Source of the DNA: an uncultured Clostridia bacterium
GTDB lineage: Bacteria > Bacillota > Clostridia > Christensenellales > Borkfalkiaceae
NCBI GenBank assembly: GCA_947629725.1
Contig: CANREU010000035.1
Location: 1-11,523, forward strand
Direction of reading: 5' to 3'
DNA: 11,523 nucleotides
Within the stretch, counting starts at the first letter, position 1, and every line of letters starts with the position of its first letter. This document shows, in pieces, positions 4,606 to 10,784 of this stretch. The notes below the pieces were generated by a model that saw only the letters and a program-made list of their open reading frames with translations, was not told the origin of the DNA and ran no database searches. A program made the position numbers and the translations under genes.

Positions 4606-4863
4606 TTACAGTAAATTTTCGAGAATGAGCTTGTCGAAATCCACGCTCTCCACGAAGTCGCTCTTGCGGAACACAACGTGGTTGAACTTCGCGTATTGGA
4701 AAATATGGGTCTTTAAGAGAACGGGAGTGGGCACGTCGAGCGCGTCGCAGATCTCCGCGAGGTAGCCGAAGAAGTCCGAATAGGAGAATTTCTCCTCGCG
4801 GGAGTAGGTGAATTCCTTTACGGTGCGTTCGTCCTTGCGCACTTTTGCCCAGATGCGGAACAT
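4606..4863 (-). CDS. Small conserved protein of unknown function
   Basis: The product has 85 residues: a beta-like start MFRIWAKVRKDERTVKEF, a Tyr/Phe-rich middle EEKFSYSDFFGYLAEICDAL (residues 23-42), a central VPTPVLLKTHIFQYAKFNHV (44-63) and an acidic end FVESVDFDKLILENLL. I believe similar proteins of this size occur across Clostridia without known function, but I cannot name a family. It has no signal peptide, membrane segment or paired cysteines. The ATG sits about 10 bases after a perfect -10 box, so the transcript would have almost no leader and no Shine-Dalgarno. It is divergent from the Lrp gene and ends next to the repeat block, with no clear terminator. Confidence 0.75.
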   Translation of the reverse strand: MFRIWAKVRKDERTVKEFTYSREEKFSYSDFFGYLAEICDALDVPTPVLLKTHIFQYAKFNHVVFRKSDFVESVDFDKLILENLL

Positions 4864-4872
4864 AGCGGGTCT

Positions 4873-4901
4873 ATTATACTTCATTTTGTCCGCAAAGTAA
4901 A
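4873..4901 (-). promoter_or_regulatory. Promoter of the leftward 85-residue gene
   Basis: Read leftward, TATAAT (4873-4878) is exact and TTTACT (4896-4901) is a fair -35 box at a 17-base spacing. The predicted start near 4866 is two or three bases before the ATG at 4863. Confidence 0.72.
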
Positions 4902-4906
4902 TACGT

Positions 4907-4935
4907 TTGACAAATTTTCTTTCTTCGTATAAAAT
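4907..4935 (+). promoter_or_regulatory. Promoter of the Lrp-aminotransferase operon
   Basis: TTGACA (4907-4912, exact) and TAAAAT (4930-4935) are 17 bases apart. The start would be near 4942, about 15 bases before the Lrp ATG, with GGAGG (4946-4950) between. Its -35 box lies only five bases from that of the leftward promoter. Confidence 0.88.
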
Positions 4936-4956
4936 GATAGCATACGGAGGATCGCT

Positions 4957-5448
4957 ATGGAAAAGCTCGAAAAGGATGTTCTGAACATTTTGACGGCGGA
5001 TTGCCGTCTCGGGGCGGGTGAGATCGCCCGCATGCTCGGCGAGGAGGAGGGGAAGGTCGAAAAGGCAGTCCGCTCCCTCGAGAAGTCGGGCGTCATCGTA
5101 AAATACACCGCCATCACCGACACGGAGCAGACGGAGCAGGAGCGTGTGGAGGCGCTCATCGAGGTGAAGGTCACCCCGCAGAGCGGCTCCGGGTTCGACG
5201 GGATCGCCGAGCGGATCGCGAGCCACGAGGAGGTGACCAACCTCTATCTCATGAGTGGCGCCTACGATTTCCTCGTGATCGTGGAGTCCGATTCGGTGCG
5301 CGGGGTGGCGCGGTTCATCTCGGAGTGCATCTCGACTTTCGACTGCGTGCTCTCCACGGCGACCCACTTCATTCTCACGAAGTATAAGATCGAGGGGGCG
5401 TACACCCGCCGCGGCGGGAAGCCGGGGAGGCTTTCCGTACAGGCATGA
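4957..5448 (+). CDS. Lrp/AsnC family transcriptional regulator
   Basis: The 163-residue protein has an N-terminal winged helix (residues 1-55: LEKDVLNILTADCRLGAGEI, then EKAVRSLEKSGVIVKYTAI) and a C-terminal RAM ligand-binding domain (about 64-145) with the signature GAYD (101-104) and a strand LVIVE after it. Members sense amino acids and bind DNA as dimers, octamers or larger discs. Its stop overlaps the aminotransferase start by four bases (ATGA), so the two are translationally coupled. B. subtilis AlaR, an Lrp-type regulator, is paired with alanine aminotransferase AlaT in the same way, which suggests control of the adjacent enzyme. The C-terminal 15 residues are Arg/Gly-rich and lie outside the domain. 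Confidence 0.93.
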   Translation: MEKLEKDVLNILTADCRLGAGEIARMLGEEEGKVEKAVRSLEKSGVIVKYTAITDTEQTEQERVEALIEVKVTPQSGSGFDGIAERIASHEEVTNLYLMSGAYDFLVIVESDSVRGVARFISECISTFDCVLSTATHFILTKYKIEGAYTRRGGKPGRLSVQA

Positions 5449-6617
5449 GGGATTTTCTCGCCCGTGCGGCGCGCGAATTGAAGCCGAGCGGGATCCGCAA
5501 ATATTTCGACCTCGTGGCGACCATGCCCGACGCCATCTCTCTCGGCGTGGGAGAGCCCGACTTCGTCACGCCGTGGGAGATCCGCAGCGCGGGGATCCGC
5601 TCTCTTCAGAGGGGGTACACGCAATACACGGGCAACCGCGGGCTTACGGAACTCCGGGAACTCATCTCGGAGTACCTCTCCGTGCGCTTTTCGGCCGATT
5701 TTCCCGCCGACCGCGTCATCGTCACGGTGGGGGCGAGCGAGGGGATCGACCTTGCCCTCCGCGCCGTGTGCGACAGGGGGGACGAGATCCTTCTCCCCGA
5801 CCCCTGCTACGTCTCCTACGCGCCCATCGTCACCCTCTCGGGGGGGACTCCCGTTTCCGTGCGCTGTACGGAGGAGAACGGGTTCATCCTCACGCCCGAG
5901 GCGATCGAGGAAGCCATCACGCCGCGCACGAAGGGGATCGTCGTCGCCTACCCCAACAACCCGACGGGGGGCGTGATGACGGGGGAGCAGCTCGAAAAAA
6001 TCGCACCCATCCTCGAAAAATACGACCTGATCGTCATTTCCGATGAGATCTACGCCGAACTCACCTACGGGGGGAGACACGTCTCCGCCGCCGCGGTCGA
6101 CGGTCTCAAAGAGCGCACGGTCCTCCTCGGCGGCTTTTCCAAAGCGTTCGCGATGACGGGGTGGCGGATCGGCTTTGCCTGCGCTCCCGCGCCCGTCGAC
6201 GCAGCGATGCTCAAGATCCACCAATACACCGCCCTCTGCGCGCCGCGCGTCTCCCAGCATGCCGCCGTCGCCGCCCTCTCGGGGGGGCTTGCGGACGGGT
6301 TCCGCTCGGTGGAGGCGATGCGGGAGGAATACGACAGGCGCCGCCGCTTTCTCGTGCAGGCGCTGCGCGGGGCGGGGCTCGGGTGCTTCGAGCCGCGCGG
6401 GGCGTTCTACGCCTTCCCCTCGGTGGAAAAGACGGGGCTCACGGGGGAGGAATTCGCCGAGCGGCTCTTAAAAGAGGAGCAGGTCGCCGTCGTCCCGGGG
6501 AGCGCCTTCGGGGAGTGCGGCAAATATCACGTCCGCTGTTCCTATGCGACGGGCATGGAGGACCTCGAGGAGGCGGCGCGGCGCATTGCCCGCTTTGTGC
6601 AAAGTTTGCAAAAATAG
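5445..6617 (+). CDS. Class I/II PLP-dependent aminotransferase (AlaT-like)
   Basis: The 390 residues are full length for fold-type I aminotransferases. Visible landmarks are GEPDF (36-40), YTGNRGLTELR (61-71), the PLP-phosphate site VGASEG (95-100), YPNNPTGG (169-176) with the Asn that contacts the PLP ring, SDEIYAEL (199-206) with Asp200 and Tyr203, GGFSKAFAMTGWRIGF (229-244) with the Schiff-base Lys233, and the substrate carboxylate Arg364 in HVRCSY. The context with a coupled Lrp regulator points to an alanine or similar amino-acid transaminase; aspartate or aromatic substrates are not excluded. The gene has no Shine-Dalgarno of its own beyond the coupling with the regulator, and no terminator is evident before the greA promoter. 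Confidence 0.92.
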   Translation: MRDFLARAARELKPSGIRKYFDLVATMPDAISLGVGEPDFVTPWEIRSAGIRSLQRGYTQYTGNRGLTELRELISEYLSVRFSADFPADRVIVTVGASEGIDLALRAVCDRGDEILLPDPCYVSYAPIVTLSGGTPVSVRCTEENGFILTPEAIEEAITPRTKGIVVAYPNNPTGGVMTGEQLEKIAPILEKYDLIVISDEIYAELTYGGRHVSAAAVDGLKERTVLLGGFSKAFAMTGWRIGFACAPAPVDAAMLKIHQYTALCAPRVSQHAAVAALSGGLADGFRSVEAMREEYDRRRRFLVQALRGAGLGCFEPRGAFYAFPSVEKTGLTGEEFAERLLKEEQVAVVPGSAFGECGKYHVRCSYATGMEDLEEAARRIARFVQSLQK

Positions 6618-6637
6618 CGCGCGGGCAAGGAAAGCGG

Positions 6638-6666
6638 TTGACAATCCCCCTCAAAAGGGATATAAT
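6638..6666 (+). promoter_or_regulatory. Perfect consensus promoter of greA-lysS
   Basis: TTGACA (6638-6643) and TATAAT (6661-6666) are both exact with a 17-base spacer. The predicted start at about 6673 leaves a leader of almost 100 bases before greA, longer than the other leaders in the window. Confidence 0.93.
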
Positions 6667-6671
6667 AGACC

Positions 6672-6767
6672 ATGCAGACGGACTTCGCCGTGGTTTCCAA
6701 AGGAAATCACGGTCGTCTTTATAAATCGTCCGTGCGGAAAGCGCGGCGGAAAAGGGGTAAAGAGTAA
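6672..6767 (+). promoter_or_regulatory. Structured greA leader with a possible 31-codon leader ORF
   Basis: The leader folds into an 11-bp stem (6688-6698 with 6702-6712, one G-U pair, AAA loop), possibly closed by ACGGAC/GTCCGT (6678-6683 with 6729-6734). There is no T tract, so it is not an intrinsic terminator. An ATG at 6672, at the expected transcription start, opens 31 codons ending with TAA 6765-6767, one base before the greA ATG. The peptide would be basic in its second half (SSVRKARRKRGKE). Translation of this frame is unproven; it may be chance. Confidence 0.45.
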
Positions 6768-6768
6768 G

Positions 6769-7239
6769 ATGGCAGACAAGTTTTACATGACGGACGACGC
6801 GAAGAAGAAGGCGGAGGAGAGGCTCAAATATCTCACCACCGTCAAGCGGGCGGAGATCATCGAGCGCATCCAGGAGGCGCGCAGCCACGGGGATCTCTCC
6901 GAGAACGCCGAATACGACGCGGCGCGCAACGAGCAGGCGGCAAACGAGGGCGAGATCGTCGAACTCGACTATCAGATCAAGAATGCCGTCATCATCGAGG
7001 AGAACGACGATACCTCCGTCGTCCATCTCGGCTCGGTCGTCACCGTGTACGACGAGGACCTCGACGAGGAGCAGGTGTACACCATCATGGGCTCCACCGA
7101 GGCAGACGTGATGCATAACATCATCTCCAATGAGTGCCCCGTGGGGGCGGCCCTCCTCGGCAAGAAGGCGGGGGCGGTCGTCACCGTGAAGGCGCCCAAC
7201 AACTTTGAATACAAATTGAAGATCCTCAAGATCGAGTAA
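6769..7239 (+). CDS. greA: Transcription elongation factor GreA
   Basis: The 156-residue product is of standard length. GreA enters the secondary channel of RNA polymerase and triggers cleavage of backtracked RNA. The N-terminal coiled coil spans about residues 8-75, and its tip carries the invariant acidic loop HGDLSENAEYD (40-50), with Asp42 and Glu45 matching the pair that holds the catalytic magnesium. The C-terminal FKBP-like domain contains GSVVTVYD and GKKAGAVVTVKAP (131-143), the family's G-x-x-x-G-D/A-V-V motif. ATG 6769 is chosen because the protein aligns from MADKFYMT; AAAGAG lies four bases upstream. It is followed nine bases later by lysS, a pairing seen in other Clostridia. Confidence 0.97.
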   Translation: MADKFYMTDDAKKKAEERLKYLTTVKRAEIIERIQEARSHGDLSENAEYDAARNEQAANEGEIVELDYQIKNAVIIEENDDTSVVHLGSVVTVYDEDLDEEQVYTIMGSTEADVMHNIISNECPVGAALLGKKAGAVVTVKAPNNFEYKLKILKIE

Positions 7240-7248
7240 CAAAGAGCT

Positions 7249-8730
7249 ATGGAAGAGATCAACGGAGAAGAGGGGCTCATCGAGCAGGCGCGCATCCGCC
7301 GCGAAAAGCTCGCGAAACTTGCCGCCGAGGGGAAGGACCCCTACAAGACGACGAGCTACCCCGTCACGGCGCATTCGGGCGGGATCAAGGAAAACTTCGC
7401 AGAGTTTGAGGGCAAAACGGTCGCCGTCGCGGGGCGGATGATGTCCCGCCGCATCATGGGCAAGGCGTCCTTTTCGCACATTTCCGACCGCGAGGGGCAG
7501 ATCCAGATCTATGTCACGCGGCAGGATGTGGGCGAGGAGGAGTACGCCTCCTACAAAAAAGACTATGACATCGGCGACATCGTCGGCGTGAAGGGCTTCG
7601 TCTTCAAGACGCAGACGGGGGAGGTGAGCGTGCACGCCACCGAGATCGTCATGCTCTCGAAGGCGCTTTTGCCCCTGCCCGAAAAATACAACGGGCTCAC
7701 GAACGTCGACATGAAATACCGCCTCCGCCACCTCGACCTCATCATGAACGGGGACGTGCGGGAGGTGTTCTACAAGCGGGCGAAGATCGTCTCCTCCATC
7801 CGTGAATTTTTGGACGGGAGGGGCTTTGTCGAGGCGGAGACGCCCATCCTCCTCCCCCTCGAGATCGGCGCGGACGCCCGCCCGTTCAAGACCCGCCACA
7901 ACGCCCTCGGGCTCGACATGTACCTCCGCATCGAGACGGAGCTCTACCTGAAGCGGCTCATCGTGGGCGGCTTCGAGAAGGTCTACGAGATGGGGCGCAT
8001 CTTCCGCAACGAGGGGATGGACGCCCGCCACAACCCCGAGTTCACCACCGTGGAGATCTACGAGGCGTATGCCGACTATCACGCGATGATGGACCTCGTG
8101 GAGGAGCTCTACCGCTTCGTGGCGCAGAGGGCCTGCGGGACGACCGCGATAACCTATGCGGGGGAGACCATCGACCTCGCGCATTGGGACCGTCTCACCA
8201 TGACGGAGGCGGTGAAAAAGTACAGCGGGGTGGACTTTTCGGAAGTTCCCGACGACGGGACGGCGCAAAAGCTCGCCGCCGAAAAGGGGGTGGAGCTCGA
8301 AGAGGGGAAGAAGACGAAGGGGCACATCCTCGCCGCGTTTTTCGACGCGTTCGCGGAGGACAAGCTCATTCAGCCCACCTTCATCTACGACTACCCCGTG
8401 GAGATCTCCCCGCTCGCAAAGCGCAAGCCTGCCGACCCCTCCATGACGGAGCGGTTTGAATACTTCATTCTCGGCATGGAGATGGGGAACGCCTTCTCCG
8501 AACTCAACGATCCTGTCGACCAGCGCGCCCGCATGGAGGCGCAGGCGGCGAAGAAGCGCGCACAGGGCGCGAACGCCGAGGTCGACGAGGACTTTCTGGA
8601 CGCGCTCGAGCACGGCATGCCCCCCACGGGCGGGCTCGGGCTGGGGGTCGACCGTCTCGCCATGCTCCTCACGGACAGCAGGAGCATCCGCGACGTCCTC
8701 CTCTTCCCCACGATGAAACCCAAGAAATGA
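7249..8730 (+). CDS. lysS: Lysyl-tRNA synthetase, class II
   Basis: The 493-residue protein charges tRNA(Lys) with lysine. It has an N-terminal OB-fold anticodon domain (about 55-145, AGRMMSRRIMGKASFSHISD) and a class II catalytic core: motif 1 region FLDGRGFVEAETP (187-199), motif 2 around RIFRNEGMDARHNPEF (250-265), the lysine-pocket motif MGNAFSELNDP (412-422) and motif 3 GLGLGVDRL (462-470). Length and domain order are normal. The segment after motif 1 differs from common bacterial forms: EIGADARPF (205-213) where GGA-x-ARPF is usual, and RIETELYLKR (227-236) where RIA is usual. The Shine-Dalgarno is weak (AAAGAG, 7241-7246); coupling to greA is likely. No clear terminator follows. Confidence 0.97.
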   Translation: MEEINGEEGLIEQARIRREKLAKLAAEGKDPYKTTSYPVTAHSGGIKENFAEFEGKTVAVAGRMMSRRIMGKASFSHISDREGQIQIYVTRQDVGEEEYASYKKDYDIGDIVGVKGFVFKTQTGEVSVHATEIVMLSKALLPLPEKYNGLTNVDMKYRLRHLDLIMNGDVREVFYKRAKIVSSIREFLDGRGFVEAETPILLPLEIGADARPFKTRHNALGLDMYLRIETELYLKRLIVGGFEKVYEMGRIFRNEGMDARHNPEFTTVEIYEAYADYHAMMDLVEELYRFVAQRACGTTAITYAGETIDLAHWDRLTMTEAVKKYSGVDFSEVPDDGTAQKLAAEKGVELEEGKKTKGHILAAFFDAFAEDKLIQPTFIYDYPVEISPLAKRKPADPSMTERFEYFILGMEMGNAFSELNDPVDQRARMEAQAAKKRAQGANAEVDEDFLDALEHGMPPTGGLGLGVDRLAMLLTDSRSIRDVLLFPTMKPKK

Positions 8731-8788
8731 TTTTTCGGATACCCATGTCCGCGTTTGCACGTTTTTCACGGGCAGGATAAGGAGAAAA

Positions 8789-9745
8789 ATGGACGCAAGA
8801 GTCACAAAACACCGTCTCGCGAATATGCTCTCCTACGACTGGCTGAAGATCCTTGTCGCGGTCGTCTTTGCGATCGCGGCGCTCTCGGTGTTCTTCACGA
8901 TGGTGCGCACCCGCGCCACCGACGGGCAGACGTTCATCGTCTACGGGCACGCGGGCCTCAATGCGACCGAGCGCGCGAACTCCTTCGACGACGAGCTCGT
9001 CTCCAAGAAGGCCTTTTCCTACGACGTGCTCTCCGTCACCGTGGAGAACTTCACGAGCGGGTATATGGCGGAGGCCGCCTTTGCCGCCCGCCGCGCGGCG
9101 GGGGAGGGGACGGTGATCTTCGTCTCCAATCAGGATAAGGACGACCCCGAGACGGAAGTGACGGAGGTCTCCGACCTCTGGACGATCGCGGGGTACGGGT
9201 ACGATTCCGACCTTCAGCGCCCCCTCGGCCCCGCCGACTATGCGGACGAGGGCTCCATCGGCAACGCGCTCGACGTGCGCGTCTTCTTCCAAGACGTCGA
9301 AAAGGAACTCGCGAAGTTCTTCGGCGCAAATTGGCGGGAGGCGGCGGAGCCTATGGAAGAGCCCGTCCGCGCGGCGTTCTCGGCGCGCAACGGAAAGGAC
9401 AACCGCTTCCGCTTCAGTTCGGCGAAATTCGAGGCGGGGGTGCGTTCCGAGGCGGAGCGCGTGAAAAAACTCCGCGACGACTACCTCGCCGTCCAAGAGG
9501 CGTTCGCGGCGGAAAAACTCACCTATATCGACTATCCCGCGGAGGAGGGGGAACCCTGCGCCTTTGCGGTGGGGCTCGGCAACCTCGGCAGGATCGGCGA
9601 TCTCTACACCTATTCCACCGAGACGGGGACCGCAACGAAGGACCTCTGCCTCATGCTCTTCAACAACGGAAAGCGGCTCGGCGACCTCAAATACGAGCCC
9701 GTTTCCTTCCTCCGCTACCTTGCGGACACCTTCTATGCGGGATGA
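8789..9745 (+). CDS. Single-pass membrane-anchored protein of unknown function
   Basis: The 318-residue product has a basic N-terminus (Arg4, Lys7, Arg9), then LSYDWLKILVAVVFAIAALS (14-33) beginning one transmembrane helix of about 22 residues. There is no signal-peptidase site, so it is likely an uncleaved anchor with the rest outside. The outer part has alternating helix and strand, with TVIFVSNQDKDDPETEVTEV (107-126) and a charged helical stretch with FEAGVRSEAERVKKLRDDYL. I think proteins starting with the LSYDWLKI pattern recur in related uncultured Clostridia, but I know no function. AAGGAG (8779-8784) lies four bases before the ATG. The last 11 bases overlap the decarboxylase gene. Confidence 0.85.
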   Translation: MDARVTKHRLANMLSYDWLKILVAVVFAIAALSVFFTMVRTRATDGQTFIVYGHAGLNATERANSFDDELVSKKAFSYDVLSVTVENFTSGYMAEAAFAARRAAGEGTVIFVSNQDKDDPETEVTEVSDLWTIAGYGYDSDLQRPLGPADYADEGSIGNALDVRVFFQDVEKELAKFFGANWREAAEPMEEPVRAAFSARNGKDNRFRFSSAKFEAGVRSEAERVKKLRDDYLAVQEAFAAEKLTYIDYPAEEGEPCAFAVGLGNLGRIGDLYTYSTETGTATKDLCLMLFNNGKRLGDLKYEPVSFLRYLADTFYAG

Positions 9746-10784
9746 CTGCCGCATCGCGGCGATGCTCCGCGCGCAGAAGAAGCACGTCTCCTTCCACACC
9801 CCGGGGCATAAGCGGGCGGGCGCGGACATCACCGAGCTCTCCTATTCGGACGACCTCTCCTCCCCCCGCGGCGCGATCGCGGAGGCGGAAAGGGATCTTG
9901 CGGCGATCCTCGGGGCGGCGGCGAGTTTTCTCCTCACCGACGGGAGCACCTGCGGGGTGCACGCCATGCTCTACGCCCTCCGCGCGGCGGGGGCGAAGAG
10001 GATCGCGGCTCCCGTCTTTTCCCACCCGAGCGTTTCGCGCGGGTGCGAAATTTTGGGGCTGAAACTCTGCCCCATCCCCCAAAAGACCGTGCGCGGCATT
10101 CCCGCGCAGCCCCAAAAAGAGGAGATCGCGGCGGCGCTGGAAGAGGCGGACGCCCTCCTCCTCACCTCACCCGACTACTACGGCTTTTTCGCTCCCCTCG
10201 AAGAGGCGGCGGCGCTCTGCCGCGGGGCGGGGAAACCCCTCGCCGTCGACGGCGCACACGGGAGCCATCTGCACTTTACGGCGGCGCACGCGGGAAAGTT
10301 TGCCGATTTGTGGGTGGACGGTGCGCACAAGTCCCTCCCCGCCCTCACGCAGGGGGCGCTCGTCTCCGCAAAGGAGAAAAAGTGGGCGGAAAAACTGCGC
10401 GAAGGGGCGCTCTGTTTCCGCACGACGTCCCCCTCCTATCCCATCATGGCGAGCGTGGAATACGCCTTCAAATACCCTCGCAACGAGAAGATCGAGCGGG
10501 CGGCGGAAGCCTTCAAATGCGCACATGGGTGCGTAAAAAACGACGATTGGAGCAAGATCCTCGTCCCCTTCGGGGAACGGTCGCATGAAGCGGCGCGCTA
10601 TCTGGAGGCGCACGGAGTATATCCCGAGTTCGACGACGGAAACTATCTCATGTTCTACCTCTCCCCCTGCACGAAGGAGAGGGAACTCAAAAAGCTCTCC
10701 CGTCTTCTGAAAGCGTTCGGCGGCGGGAGGGTGGAGGAGAACGCCCCCGCGGGCGCCATCCCCATGTATTCGGAGAGACCATGA
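9735..10784 (+). CDS. Orn/Lys/Arg decarboxylase-family PLP protein, short form
   Basis: The 349-residue protein shows the family order: HTPGHKRAGAD (21-31), DGSTCGVHAMLYAL (69-82), SPDYYG (145-150), VDGAHGSH (171-178), the PLP site VDGAHKSLPALTQGALV (194-210) with Schiff-base Lys199, and SPSYPIMAS (232-240). The usual members next to holB, such as B. subtilis YaaO, have about 480 residues, so the C-terminal part is reduced. The enzyme may decarboxylate arginine or lysine, but the substrate is unknown. The start at 9735 overlaps the previous gene by 11 bases and has no good Shine-Dalgarno; ATG 9762 is an alternative nine codons on. Its stop overlaps the holB start by four bases. Confidence 0.9.
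   Translation: MRDDCRIAAMLRAQKKHVSFHTPGHKRAGADITELSYSDDLSSPRGAIAEAERDLAAILGAAASFLLTDGSTCGVHAMLYALRAAGAKRIAAPVFSHPSVSRGCEILGLKLCPIPQKTVRGIPAQPQKEEIAAALEEADALLLTSPDYYGFFAPLEEAAALCRGAGKPLAVDGAHGSHLHFTAAHAGKFADLWVDGAHKSLPALTQGALVSAKEKKWAEKLREGALCFRTTSPSYPIMASVEYAFKYPRNEKIERAAEAFKCAHGCVKNDDWSKILVPFGERSHEAARYLEAHGVYPEFDDGNYLMFYLSPCTKERELKKLSRLLKAFGGGRVEENAPAGAIPMYSERP

Noticed and set aside
4252..4614. Open frames on both strands through the repeat block, with Pro/Gly/Arg-rich products
   Set aside because: Their sequence is dictated by the palindromic repeats, and similar nonsense products appear at each repeat locus.
8755..8783. A promoter TTGCAC with a GATAAG or TAAGGA box before the membrane protein gene
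   Set aside because: The -10 match is poor and would overlap the ribosome binding site; read-through from lysS is just as likely.
6439..8805. A 788-residue open frame on the minus strand opposite greA and lysS
   Set aside because: It lies antisense to two clear housekeeping genes, is rich in His, Arg, Leu and Asp as expected of the reverse of G+C-rich codons, and has no domain or ribosome binding site.
8669..9832. A 387-residue minus-strand open frame opposite the membrane protein gene
   Set aside because: It is a codon-bias shadow; the plus strand has a Shine-Dalgarno sequence, a membrane anchor and operon overlap.
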